Part shown: positions 27,836-36,384 of the stretch, in pieces | Layout: each line of letters opens with the position of its first letter | Numbering within the stretch: position 1 is the first letter of the stretch | Origin: Tritrichomonas musculus | Lineage: Eukaryota > Parabasalia > Tritrichomonadida > Tritrichomonadidae | Length of the DNA: 64,000 nt | Assembly (NCBI GenBank): GCA_039105265.1 | Contig: JAPFFF010000041.1 | Coordinates: 1,346,731-1,410,730 of the forward strand | Direction: 5' to 3' | Program-made: the position numbers and the translations under genes | The notes under the pieces: model-generated | Told to the model about the DNA's origin: nothing | The model's input: the letters and a program-made list of their open reading frames with translations, nothing else | Database searches by the model: none

Positions 27836-28096
27836 ATGACTGTTACTGAACAAGACCTTGAATTAGAATTTAGAAAATTGTTCAAAAATGATATCGTGTC
27901 TGATTTCCGACATTTAAAGTTATTTTTCATGTTCAAATTAAATGTTATGATCAATGATCTTGAAAATAACAATCTTGATCGATTTAAGAAAGAAGTTCAT
28001 AACACACCATTTGTTTTCACAACAATGATTGAACATGATTTCTTTAATAAGATTCAAATCTACAATTCAAGAGAGAAAATTTTAACTACTCCTTAA
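27836..28096 (+). CDS. small helical protein, 86 aa
   Basis: No family recognised. It begins MTVTEQDLELEFRKLFKND and has amphipathic helices (LKLFFMFKLNVMINDLENNN). The 35-bp gap upstream contains AACCGTTTTTTAACCGCTTT followed by CATTTTTATTT, two AACCG motifs plus an initiator. Its 3' end converges on the membrane-protein gene. Confidence 0.65.
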   Translation: MTVTEQDLELEFRKLFKNDIVSDFRHLKLFFMFKLNVMINDLENNNLDRFKKEVHNTPFVFTTMIEHDFFNKIQIYNSREKILTTP

Positions 28097-28132
28097 TAAA
28101 TAAAAAAGATTAAATTTGTTTATTTAATTTTT

Positions 28133-29425
28133 TTAAAGTCCAACTGAGTCAGAGTCTGAATGAAAATTTTCAGTTGGAAATTTGGTTTGATTTTTGTAAA
28201 AGATAATTCCAAGAGCAAGAATCATGAGAATTAGTAATGGAATAGATACAGATAAACCTATTATTTTTGATACATTCTTTTGTTCAATATCTGATGGAGA
28301 GAATTGATATGAGAAATTGAAAAAATAGGATTCAGAGAATTGATCTGATATAGTGAATTGAAAAGATGGCGAACGTGATGGACTAAATGATGGAGATAAA
28401 TGATGGTGAAAATGATGGATGAAAATGTTGGTGAAAGATGGGCGATGGTGAAAGATGGGCTGAATGTTGGTGAACGTGATGGTGAAATTGATGGGCGGAA
28501 TGTTGGTGAAAATGATGGGCGGAATGTTGGTGAACGTGATGGTGAAAATGATGGAGTTAAAGATGGCGAAAGAGATGGTGAAAGATGATGGTGTTTGAAT
28601 TGGAGGATCTTTGAGATAGAATAACCCACGTAATCCGAGAGCATTACGTTGAATAGTAATTAATAATGTTGTATCAATTGGTGAGAATGTTGGTGATTCA
28701 TAAGCAATCAAAAAAGGTTTATTATTTGGTAACATTTTTTCAGGAAAGAGATAATGTTCTGAATTCCATAAAAGATCACCTTGGTAAAAAGAATTTGAAT
28801 TCGTAACAATTATCCAAAATTTAGAACCATAAAATGTTATCTTTTTGACTCCTTCTGAAGAACCAGAAACAAAGCATCTATGATATGGATTGTTCACATT
28901 TGATGGATCATCATCTTTATCAAACCAATTTCCACTTACAATTTCCCAGTCATTACATGGAATATATTCAGCATTATCAGGTATTCCTTCAATTGATGGA
29001 AATAAAGATTTATTTTTTAAATATGCAATACCTCGAAATAGGGTGCTTCTATGTTGTTGAACATTAATAATAATATTTGTTAGCATTAGGGGAAATTCAT
29101 TTGATTCAAAAACAATTATCCAATCTTGTTCAACGTTGGAATATTCATTGATGAGATATTTTTGAGAATTCCAAAATAGTTCGGCCTCATCATGACGGGT
29201 AGAAATTTTTCCTATGATCCAAAATTTCCTGGCAGTAAATGATTGTTTAAGTGTTAAATTGTTTGTTGTTGCATAATTTGTCCAACATGATAAGTCATCA
29301 TTTGGTATAACTGATTTCCATTCTCCATTAACAATTTCCCAATCAAAACAAGAAATCCATTCAGCATCATCAGGTATTCCTTCAATTGATGGGCGATTAA
29401 TGAGTATCAAAAAGATAACGAACAT
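28133..29425 (-). CDS. type I membrane surface protein with duplicated domain, 430 aa
   Basis: The N terminus MFVIFLILINRPS is a short signal-peptide-like hydrophobic segment. Two related domains follow: each begins PSIEGIPD(D/N)AE, continues with Cys-x-Asp-Trp-Glu-Ile-Val and Gly-x-Trp, and they start about 140 residues apart. Then comes a low-complexity stalk rich in Ser, Pro, Phe and Thr encoded by tandem repeats, a transmembrane helix near 390-415 (IIGLSVSIPLLILMILALGI) and a short cytoplasmic tail. This is the layout of trichomonad surface proteins. No function is recognised; a host-derived or virus-encoded surface or envelope protein is possible. CTTTCATTTTTATTAA precedes the ATG. Confidence 0.65.
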   Translation of the reverse strand: MFVIFLILINRPSIEGIPDDAEWISCFDWEIVNGEWKSVIPNDDLSCWTNYATTNNLTLKQSFTARKFWIIGKISTRHDEAELFWNSQKYLINEYSNVEQDWIIVFESNEFPLMLTNIIINVQQHRSTLFRGIAYLKNKSLFPSIEGIPDNAEYIPCNDWEIVSGNWFDKDDDPSNVNNPYHRCFVSGSSEGVKKITFYGSKFWIIVTNSNSFYQGDLLWNSEHYLFPEKMLPNNKPFLIAYESPTFSPIDTTLLITIQRNALGLRGLFYLKDPPIQTPSSFTISFAIFNSIIFTITFTNIPPIIFTNIPPINFTITFTNIQPIFHHRPSFTNIFIHHFHHHLSPSFSPSRSPSFQFTISDQFSESYFFNFSYQFSPSDIEQKNVSKIIGLSVSIPLLILMILALGIIFYKNQTKFPTENFHSDSDSVGL

Positions 29426-29478
29426 TTAATAAAAATGAAAGCGGTTAAAAACGGTTATGTCAGACCACTATTTTATTA
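29426..29478. promoter_or_regulatory. bidirectional promoter, paired AACGGTT motifs
   Basis: Two CGGTT motifs, gcggttaaaa and acggttatgt, lie side by side at 29441-29460, followed by CAGACCACTATTTT before the plus-strand ATG. The minus strand reads AACCGTTTTTAACCGCTTTCATTTTTA before the membrane-protein ATG. Confidence 0.6.
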
Positions 29479-29781
29479 ATGCATACAAGTGATAGTGACG
29501 ACGGTTGGGATACAATGCATGAATCCATAGAAGAATCAAAAAGTCAAAATGAAATGTTTAAAATGAACATTGGCAGCTTGGAAGAAACAAGGGAGAAAAT
29601 AAAAGAAACGATGGATGGCCTACATGAGATTCTGGTTTCACAAATCAACCTCCAATATCAATTCCAAAATTATCAGAAAGCTCTCAATAAGAAAATGAAT
29701 GAAGTTATTGATAGTTTCGATAACAAAGAAGAATTAAAACAAAAATTGGAAGAACTCCAAGAAATAATTAACAAAGGTTAA
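29479..29781 (+). CDS. coiled-coil protein, 100 aa
   Basis: No family recognised. After an acidic N terminus (MHTSDSDDGWDTMHESIEES) the protein is a continuous coiled coil with heptads, for example ETREKIKETMDGLHEILVSQ. It is divergent from the membrane-protein gene and may act as a multimeric adaptor, which is inference. Confidence 0.6.
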   Translation: MHTSDSDDGWDTMHESIEESKSQNEMFKMNIGSLEETREKIKETMDGLHEILVSQINLQYQFQNYQKALNKKMNEVIDSFDNKEELKQKLEELQEIINKG

Positions 29782-29801
29782 ATAAATAAAAAAATAATTT
29801 T

Positions 29802-30089
29802 TTACTCTTTCAATATGACTGATAATTTTATTTTTTTCGATGTGGTTGATTTTTTTTGTTCGATGAAGTTGATTAAGGTTTGAGTGTTTTGAATTACTTC
29901 AGCTTTTTTGGATTCATATTTTTGTTTCTCTTTCTCTAATTCCTCGAGGAAACTTTCATAATCAGGATCATTCTTCAATTTCATAATCTCTATATCTAAT
30001 TCTTCAACAGTATGTATTTGTCTAATTAATTCATCAATTGAACTATTCAAATTTTCTTTGAGTAGATTCAAACTATGAGGAGGCAACAT
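29802..30089 (-). CDS. coiled-coil protein, 95 aa
   Basis: No family recognised. It reads as two antiparallel-capable coiled-coil helices (LLKENLNSSIDELIRQIHTV and FLEELEKEKQKYESKKAEVI) with a Ser/Thr/Lys-rich end. It shares a short divergent promoter with the 125-residue gene. Confidence 0.6.
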   Translation of the reverse strand: MLPPHSLNLLKENLNSSIDELIRQIHTVEELDIEIMKLKNDPDYESFLEELEKEKQKYESKKAEVIQNTQTLINFIEQKKSTTSKKIKLSVILKE

Positions 30090-30127
30090 TTAAAAAAATG
30101 AATAACGGTTTTGACACTTCACTTTTT
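30090..30127. promoter_or_regulatory. promoter AACGGTTTTGACACTTCACT
   Basis: The motif at 30104-30123 is the clearest copy of the early promoter and runs straight into TTTTATG, giving a leader of only a few bases. An ATG at 30098 lies upstream of the motif and in frame, but using it would place the promoter inside the coding sequence. Confidence 0.7.
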
Positions 30128-30505
30128 ATGAAGAGAGTTCCTCAAGTTGTATTTCAGAATTTAATAGAGGACAAGAAAGATAAACTCAAAAAATCAATGA
30201 GTGAATTCTATGATGCTATGAATCGTTTGGCTGAAGCAAAAGTAAAAGAGAAAGATATTTCTTTTTGTCAACGGTATAATGGTGAAGATTTACACAACTT
30301 ATATAAACTTAAAAGAGATTTCGAAGATATACAAATTGATTCAATTATTGAAGATCATGAAAAAATAAAAACTGAACTTGAGACAGAAGAGAAATCAGCA
30401 TGGAAAGAATATCAAGAATGTTTTGATCAATACAAAGTTCAAAAAAGAGCTTTAATAGCTGAAATAAGTTCTTTTCAAAAATTTCTAATGGATGATGAAG
30501 ATTAA
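30128..30505 (+). CDS. coiled-coil protein, 125 aa
   Basis: No family recognised. It begins MKRVPQVVFQNLIEDKKDKL and is helical throughout, with a short polar segment FCQRYNGEDLHNLYKLKRDF in the middle. The start is the ATG directly after the promoter rather than the in-frame ATG 30 bp upstream. Confidence 0.65.
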   Translation: MKRVPQVVFQNLIEDKKDKLKKSMSEFYDAMNRLAEAKVKEKDISFCQRYNGEDLHNLYKLKRDFEDIQIDSIIEDHEKIKTELETEEKSAWKEYQECFDQYKVQKRALIAEISSFQKFLMDDED

Positions 30506-30547
30506 TAAATTTAATTTATCTTTTTATTTTTTTATCCTCTTACAAAA

Positions 30548-31255
30548 ATGATAGTAGAGCCAATAAATGAAAATTATGAATGGTTACAATATAATGAACA
30601 TTTACGAATTATACGTTCAAAGAAAGATAATATGTTTCAAGCAAATAGTATAATTAGTGCTTGTCAATCAACAAAGAAAATTAAGCATTGGAATGAAAAT
30701 AAACAAACAAAGGAGTTATTTCAATTTATTTCTGAGTCAGTCGGAATTCCGCCCGACCAAAAGTTATTAGAAAATCGACCAAATTTACCGAATAATTTGA
30801 AAGGAATTTATATTCATAAATTATTAGTAAATCATATAGCAATTTGGGCTTCACCTACTTATTCATTCTTTGTTCTAAAATTATTAGATGAGTATTTTGA
30901 AAAACAAAGACTTGAACAAAAACCAAGATTAGTACCTAAAAATAGAGAATATGATTATAAATTCTTAATTTGGTTAGAAGAATTAAAAGATAATCCAGAA
31001 AAAGTTAAATTACATTTAGTCAAACGTCATAAAGATTATTATCGTGATATCAAACCAAAAGAAAAAAATCAATGGTACTTCAAAGATAATATGCCAATAG
31101 CTATGACACCAAATAGAGATATAAAAGATATTATTCGTAAGAATTTTGGTACAAATGATGTTTCAATTTATAGTTCTATCATTACTGCTTCAAAAACATG
31201 TTTAGATAAATTAAAGAGGTTAATAGATGAATATATTAGTCATTATCAGGAATGA
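30548..31255 (+). CDS. KilA-N domain protein, 235 aa
   Basis: KilA-N domains are DNA-binding modules common in large DNA viruses and phages. The domain spans about residues 10-115: NSIISACQSTKKIKHWNEN, then GIYIHKLLVNHIAIWASPTY and VLKLLDEYF match its G-x-Y-x-H-x-x-L-x-x-x-I-A-x-W signature. The C-terminal ~110 residues (IWLEELKDNPEKVKLHLVKR onward) are charged and unassigned. It sits just upstream of the polymerase, a position that fits a replication or transcription regulator. The region before its ATG (tttatttttttatcctctta) lacks the CGGTTTTGACA motif. Its 3' end overlaps the convergent 68-residue gene by 20 bp. Confidence 0.75.
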   Translation: MIVEPINENYEWLQYNEHLRIIRSKKDNMFQANSIISACQSTKKIKHWNENKQTKELFQFISESVGIPPDQKLLENRPNLPNNLKGIYIHKLLVNHIAIWASPTYSFFVLKLLDEYFEKQRLEQKPRLVPKNREYDYKFLIWLEELKDNPEKVKLHLVKRHKDYYRDIKPKEKNQWYFKDNMPIAMTPNRDIKDIIRKNFGTNDVSIYSSIITASKTCLDKLKRLIDEYISHYQE

Positions 31256-31442
31256 AATATAAAAATTCTTCAAATTTTTGTTCAAAATGTTCTTGACTCA
31301 TTCGATAATCTTCTTCTAGATCATGTAATGAACCATATTCTGATCCTCGATCTTTCCAATAATAATATTTTTCTTCAAGTTCTTTAACACTTTTGAATGC
31401 TTCTTTAACTTCATCAAATGCTTTCTTTAATTGGTCAGACAT
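31236..31442 (-). CDS. small coiled-coil protein, 68 aa
   Basis: No family recognised. MSDQLKKAFDEVKEAFKSVK starts a charged coiled coil. The ATG of MSDQ is chosen; the frame extends three more codons only from TTG. It is divergent from the DNA polymerase and convergent with the KilA-N gene. Confidence 0.6.
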   Translation of the reverse strand: MSDQLKKAFDEVKEAFKSVKELEEKYYYWKDRGSEYGSLHDLEEDYRMSQEHFEQKFEEFLYFIPDND

Positions 31443-31451
31443 TTTATTCAA

Positions 31452-31522
31452 CCTAAATAAACATTTTCTTTTTAATTAACGGTTTTGACAGACCATTATT
31501 TTTATTGTAAAAGAAAGTTAAC
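31452..31522. promoter_or_regulatory. promoter of the DNA polymerase gene
   Basis: The motif aacggttttgacagaccatt at 31479-31498 is followed by ATTTTTATTG and a 15-bp A-rich leader before the polymerase ATG. It is the GACC variant, shared with the copy at 35207. Confidence 0.65.
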
Positions 31523-34500
31523 ATGACAACAACTATTAGAGCGAATCCTAACAGATTAATGGAGATTTATAATCTCTTAACGAATGGTAAAGAAACGTTT
31601 AAAGAATTCTCTAAAAAGAATGGGGATCGAAGTAAAGAAATATTAAATGAGTATATTATACAAAAAGTGAAAGAAAATGGTTACGATGGAAAATTGAATG
31701 GGGATTCAATATTTTGGTTCGTTAAAGGTTTAACTCATTCAAATCTCCCTCAATATTTAAATCAACCCCCAGAACCAAAAGTCGAGCCAGCACCAGAAAA
31801 AGTGATAACTGAACCCCCACCCCCACCATCGACACCAAGTGAACCAGAAAAATCATCATTGAAAGAAATCATAGAAAAAGCTCCTCCTAATGTACCATTG
31901 AGAAAATTAATGCCCGTTAGTGAGCAAAATGTACCTTTGAGAAAATTAGTTCCACCTCCTGAGCCGAAAGAATATGAACCAAAAAGAACAACTGATCCTT
32001 ATTTCTTAAATATTCAGAATTCAATAAGACCTCATTCAAAAGATGATTCATTTATTCAATTCATGAAAATTAATAATGAAAATGATCAAGATAGAATTGT
32101 TGATGGTTATATAAAAATGTTAAATGATTCACCAACTGATTGGAGAATTAATTTTGAACAATTAAATGATTATGGTCGAAAGAAATTATTTCCATTCTTA
32201 AGAAAGAAATTTGAAAATGAAATAGGTGAATTAGCTGCAACAGAAAAATATAAATTATCTTATTCAGTTGGAGGTCAATGGCATTCTGTACCTTTAAATG
32301 GAAAAACTTATGAAGAATTATTAAAGAATTTAACAGAAGAGAATTTCATTTATCAAATTGAAAAGAATCCAGGTTGGGAATATGATTTAGAAGGTCAAAG
32401 ATTGCCTGAATTTTCATTATTTTCTCAAATCAAATTTAGTATATTAAAACATCCAAAACATAAAAATACAGTCGATGGAGGATTCTTTAAATATTTATTA
32501 AAACCTGGTTGTCCAAAAGTATTAATTGATTACCTCGTTCGATTACAAATATTTGATAGTTTAATTAATGAAAAGACAAAGAAAATAAAAGAAGAATTAA
32601 ATGATTGTTGTTTCATTTATGCTTTACAACAAACTGGAAATTATTCAGAATCATTATTAAATCAAATTAGATTAAGGATTCAAAATAGATATTTATCACA
32701 AAGTAGTATTAATCATTTATGTGAAGAATTTAATATTCATCTTAATTTAACTTATATTGATGATAATTCTGTTGCTCAAAAACAATCTGTACGTTCAATG
32801 GATAAAGGTAAAAGAAAAACATATATGGGTATACAAAAAGCTGAACCAGAACGAACTCATAAATTCAATGTATATCAAAAACATTATTTCATCGAAGAAA
32901 AGACTCCATTTACATATTATTATATCAAAAATATTGAAAAGTTAGATGAAGACAAATATAATAAAGATTGGATTACAGATCATTGGACAAAAGGTAGATC
33001 ATTTATAACTTCTTCAAACTTGATTAGAGAATTATTTAAGAAAAATTATTTCATTCCAATTAATTATTCACAAGAACATTTATTACATTCAATATTTTAT
33101 AATGAAATTGATCAAGATATTTCAAATACTACATTAGAATATAAAGATGAATATTGTTGTAAATTAATTGAACCAAAAACAAAAATAATCAAACAAGTAG
33201 AAACTTCTTATTGGTTTTGTGATTTTGAATCTGATACAAGTTCAAAAATTCATATTCCATTCTTATGTTGTTTACATTCATTAGATGGGAAAATTAAGAA
33301 AGAATTCTTAGGTGAAAAATGTAATATAAATCTATTGAAATATTTACCTACTGATTCAATTTGTTATTTTCATAATTTGGCTTATGATATTAGAATGATT
33401 TTACAAAATAATAATCAAAATATAAAAATATTATCATCAATTATTAAAGGAAATCAATGTTTTAATATGACTTTGAAATTTGAGAACAAAAAGATAACAT
33501 TTAAAGATAGTTATCCAATTTTCTCTTGCAAGCTATCTAATCTACCATTAATGTTTAATATTCCTTGTGAAAAAGAAATTTTCCCATACAAATATTATAC
33601 ATTTGAAAGATTAAGAACAAATAAAGGTCAAATTAATGAAGCAGGTAAAGAAGAAGATAAAACATGGACTGAACAAGATTATCAATTATTTCGTTCAAAT
33701 ATTAACAAAATTAAGGGATGCCGTTTAAATAATAATGAATTTGATATGTGGAAATATGCATTATTTTATTGTCATCAAGATGTTCGAATATTAAGAGAAA
33801 GTTTTGTTAAATTTAGACAAGGTTTCATTCAAGATTTCAAAATTGATCCATTCAAATATATTTCAATTTCTTCTTTAGCTAATGATGTATTTAATCATAA
33901 AGTTTATTATGGTCATGATTTATATTCAGTAGGTGGAATTGTTAGGAAATTTTGTTCATATGCTGTTTATGGTGGTCGATGTATGACTGCTTATAACAAA
34001 AAGTGGCATATCACTGAAAAATTAGCAGATTTTGACGCAGTTAGTTTATATCCTTCAGCAATTCATAGATTATATACCGTTCAAGGAAAACCAGTAGTAA
34101 TATCCAAAACAGAATTAAATTATGAATTTTTATCAAAACAAGGTGCATATATAGTAGAAATTTTAGTTACTGGAATTCATAAACATTATCCATTTCCATT
34201 AATCGTTAAGAAAACAAAAGATGGTAACCTTAATGATGATAAATTCGATAAACCTTTCAAAATGATTGTCGATAATATTTATTTAGAAGATCTCATTGAA
34301 TTTCAAAAAATAGATTTCGAATTAATTAGAGGTTATTATTGGCCTGGAAAAAGAGAATATCATATCCAAAAAGAAATTCAAAAAATATTTGAGAAAAGAT
34401 TAGAATATAAAAGTCAAGACAATCCTTTACAAAATTTATATAAATTAATTATGAATAGTTGTTATGGTAAAACTATTGAAAGACCTATTGAAAAAGATTT

Positions 34501-35203
34501 TAAATACATTAATGATCAAGATACTTTAGATAATTATTGGATCAAAAATTATAACAAAATTGTTGAAGATATTGAATTACAAAATAATATGCATGCTGTT
34601 AGAATATTGAGACCAATTGATAAACATTTTAATTTTTCATTATTAGGTATTCATGTATTAAGTATGTCAAAAAGAATCATGAATGAAGTGATGTGTCTTG
34701 CATTTGATATTGGTTGCCATATTTATTATCAGGATACTGATTCAATGCATATTGAAATAAATGATTTACCAAAATTACAAAAAGCTTATAAAGAAAAATA
34801 TAATCGAGAACTCATAGGTAAATATTTAGGTCAATTCCATTCAGATTTTCCAACTATAAATGGTCACAAAGAAATGCCAGAATCAATTGAATCATACTTT
34901 TTGATGAAAAAGATGTATATTGATAAGTTACAAGATTCTACAGGTGAAATTGATTATATGACTCGTGGGAAAGGATTAACTGAACAATCTATTAAATATG
35001 CTTATAAGAATGAATTTGATAATGATCCAATGAAATTATATAAATATTTATACGAAGGGAATCAACAAACATTTGATCTTACAAAAGGTCAACCATGTTT
35101 CCAAATGAATAAAAATATGACTGTATCAACCTTAAATGAATTCAAAAGAAGAATATCAACACCATATAAAGAAGGAAAGAGAGAAAAATATTTTGAATAC
35201 TAG
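31523..35203 (+). CDS. polB: protein-primed family B DNA polymerase, 1226 aa
   Basis: This is the replicative polymerase of the element. The 3'-5' exonuclease motifs are CDFESD (~567), YFHNLAYDIRM (~613) and YCHQDVRIL (~750). Polymerase motif A is DFDAVSLYPSAI (~837), motif B is KLIMNSCYGKTIERP (~975) and motif C is YYQDTDSMHIE (~1069). The set and spacing match the protein-primed (pfam DNA_pol_B_2) group of Polintons, adenoviruses and linear plasmids. The N-terminal ~550 residues contain a Pro-rich linker (~80-125) and a segment NDCCFIYALQQTG (~355) resembling the Cys motif of OTU-like folds, possibly a terminal-protein or other extra domain. The frame looks intact. Confidence 0.92.
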   Translation: MTTTIRANPNRLMEIYNLLTNGKETFKEFSKKNGDRSKEILNEYIIQKVKENGYDGKLNGDSIFWFVKGLTHSNLPQYLNQPPEPKVEPAPEKVITEPPPPPSTPSEPEKSSLKEIIEKAPPNVPLRKLMPVSEQNVPLRKLVPPPEPKEYEPKRTTDPYFLNIQNSIRPHSKDDSFIQFMKINNENDQDRIVDGYIKMLNDSPTDWRINFEQLNDYGRKKLFPFLRKKFENEIGELAATEKYKLSYSVGGQWHSVPLNGKTYEELLKNLTEENFIYQIEKNPGWEYDLEGQRLPEFSLFSQIKFSILKHPKHKNTVDGGFFKYLLKPGCPKVLIDYLVRLQIFDSLINEKTKKIKEELNDCCFIYALQQTGNYSESLLNQIRLRIQNRYLSQSSINHLCEEFNIHLNLTYIDDNSVAQKQSVRSMDKGKRKTYMGIQKAEPERTHKFNVYQKHYFIEEKTPFTYYYIKNIEKLDEDKYNKDWITDHWTKGRSFITSSNLIRELFKKNYFIPINYSQEHLLHSIFYNEIDQDISNTTLEYKDEYCCKLIEPKTKIIKQVETSYWFCDFESDTSSKIHIPFLCCLHSLDGKIKKEFLGEKCNINLLKYLPTDSICYFHNLAYDIRMILQNNNQNIKILSSIIKGNQCFNMTLKFENKKITFKDSYPIFSCKLSNLPLMFNIPCEKEIFPYKYYTFERLRTNKGQINEAGKEEDKTWTEQDYQLFRSNINKIKGCRLNNNEFDMWKYALFYCHQDVRILRESFVKFRQGFIQDFKIDPFKYISISSLANDVFNHKVYYGHDLYSVGGIVRKFCSYAVYGGRCMTAYNKKWHITEKLADFDAVSLYPSAIHRLYTVQGKPVVISKTELNYEFLSKQGAYIVEILVTGIHKHYPFPLIVKKTKDGNLNDDKFDKPFKMIVDNIYLEDLIEFQKIDFELIRGYYWPGKREYHIQKEIQKIFEKRLEYKSQDNPLQNLYKLIMNSCYGKTIERPIEKDFKYINDQDTLDNYWIKNYNKIVEDIELQNNMHAVRILRPIDKHFNFSLLGIHVLSMSKRIMNEVMCLAFDIGCHIYYQDTDSMHIEINDLPKLQKAYKEKYNRELIGKYLGQFHSDFPTINGHKEMPESIESYFLMKKMYIDKLQDSTGEIDYMTRGKGLTEQSIKYAYKNEFDNDPMKLYKYLYEGNQQTFDLTKGQPCFQMNKNMTVSTLNEFKRRISTPYKEGKREKYFEY

Positions 35204-35206
35204 ATT

Positions 35207-35233
35207 GGCGGTTTTGACAGACCATTTTTATAA
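35207..35233 (+). promoter_or_regulatory. promoter GGCGGTTTTGACAGACCATT
   Basis: This copy of the early promoter begins 4 bp after the polymerase stop codon and ends about 7 bp before the ATG of the 60-residue membrane protein. It is the rightmost copy I find; no gene to its right shows it. Confidence 0.7.
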
Positions 35234-35416
35234 ATGTCAAGAAGAGCAACCACTCAACCATTAATATCATTATCTGAGAGTGAAAGAATTGATAACGACT
35301 CTGGCGATTGCTGTTGTTCCAACCCACCACCCAATTGCTGTTTGTGGACTCTTGTTATTCTCTTTGTGATGAACATCATTTTCACTTTTATTTATTTCTT
35401 ACTTGCAATTGCATGA
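35234..35416 (+). CDS. small Cys-rich tail-anchored membrane protein, 60 aa
   Basis: The N-terminal half is polar and ends in a Cys/Pro cluster (DCCCSNPPPNCC), directly followed by a ~23-residue hydrophobic helix (LWTLVILFVMNIIFTFIYFL) that reaches the C terminus. This is a tail-anchor topology; the Cys cluster next to the membrane could be lipidated or form disulfides. No family recognised. It uses the early promoter. Confidence 0.65.
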   Translation: MSRRATTQPLISLSESERIDNDSGDCCCSNPPPNCCLWTLVILFVMNIIFTFIYFLLAIA

Positions 35417-35475
35417 TTTAATTAAACAATAAGCTTTTTTAATTTTTTTAATTTTTTATTTTGTCTCAAAAATAT

Positions 35476-35802
35476 ATGACAAAGACTAGGATCCGTTGGA
35501 ATACTCAAAAAGTGAGAGAAGAAATGGCTAAAGAAAATTGTATATTATTAGATGATTACAAAAGAGGAGATATTCGTATTCATTATTTATATGAAGGTAA
35601 TGAATTTTCAGTAAGGTGGTCAGATTGGATGAAAAAAGATAGGCCATCAAGACCACATTTGAAAGGAGGAAATAGAAAAATAACAAAATCAAAGAGTGTT
35701 GATAACTTAAATAAAACTTTTGAAGATCCTGAAAATGGAGAAGAGGAAAATGAAAATGAAGAAGATTTTAATGAGATAGAAAATGAATTACATCAAGAAT
35801 GA
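35476..35802 (+). CDS. basic-to-acidic element protein, 108 aa
   Basis: No family recognised. The N-terminal ~70 residues are basic and look folded (MTKTRIRWNTQKVREEMAKE, then IRIHYLYEGNEFSVRWSDWM); the last ~35 are strongly acidic (EENENEEDFNEIENEL). I use the first ATG. Its end overlaps the start of the next gene by 20 bp in another frame, suggesting one transcript. Confidence 0.55.
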   Translation: MTKTRIRWNTQKVREEMAKENCILLDDYKRGDIRIHYLYEGNEFSVRWSDWMKKDRPSRPHLKGGNRKITKSKSVDNLNKTFEDPENGEEENENEEDFNEIENELHQE

Positions 35803-36031
35803 ACTCAAAGAAATTAATGATACGTTATTCTTAATATTGGAATGGAGATTTGCAAATTCACAAGAAATGAAAAATTATTGGTTGAATGAAATATTCAATA
35901 AATCAATTGGACTATTTGATCAAAGAATTGTTTTAAATTTAAGAATTGCTAATCAAATTGATACTCATTTCATTAATATGTTAGAGCAATTTATATTAGA
36001 GAAGTTAGAACTGGAAATAGGTTTGATGTAA
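35783..36031 (+). CDS. small helical protein, 82 aa
   Basis: No family recognised. It is helical (MNYIKNELKEINDTLFLILE, LRIANQIDTHFINMLEQFIL). The overlap with the upstream gene implies translation from a shared transcript or an internal start; no separate promoter is visible. Confidence 0.5.
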   Translation: MNYIKNELKEINDTLFLILEWRFANSQEMKNYWLNEIFNKSIGLFDQRIVLNLRIANQIDTHFINMLEQFILEKLELEIGLM

Positions 36032-36069
36032 TTAGTTTTTTGAAAAATTAATTTTAATGAAAGAATCAA

Positions 36070-36336
36070 ATGCCAGTAAAAAAACAAAGAAGGACGACAC
36101 CGAAAAAGAAAGCACGACCCCCAGCAAACCCCGTAATGATCTTTACAGTCAAATCAGGATCATCAAATGCAACAGGATCATCAAAAGCAACAAGACCACC
36201 AAAAGCAATAAAAGAACTTGTACTCCCAGCATGGTATACGGATTTGTATAAACCATCACCAAGATCATTTCGGAATACAATCCATATCAAAACCAAGCTC
36301 AAAAAAGATAAAAAGGATCGAAGAAAAGAACGATAA
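36070..36336 (+). CDS. small basic protein, possible DNA-condensing core protein, 88 aa
   Basis: The sequence is strongly basic at both ends (MPVKKQRRTTPKKKARPPAN and KLKKDKKDRRKER) around a short hydrophobic middle (KELVLPAWYTDLYKPSP). Such protamine-like proteins package DNA in adenovirus-type virions; that role is inference. An ATG at 36057 opens a different frame (64 residues) through the same DNA; I prefer 36070 because of its composition and length. Confidence 0.5.
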   Translation: MPVKKQRRTTPKKKARPPANPVMIFTVKSGSSNATGSSKATRPPKAIKELVLPAWYTDLYKPSPRSFRNTIHIKTKLKKDKKDRRKER

Positions 36337-36384
36337 AAAATAATTTTATTTTTTGATAATTTAATGAAAAATCAAAAATAAAAG

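Noticed and set aside
36057-36251. 64-codon frame starting 13 bp before the small basic protein
   Set aside because: It overlaps the 88-residue basic frame, which is longer and has a clear basic core-protein composition.
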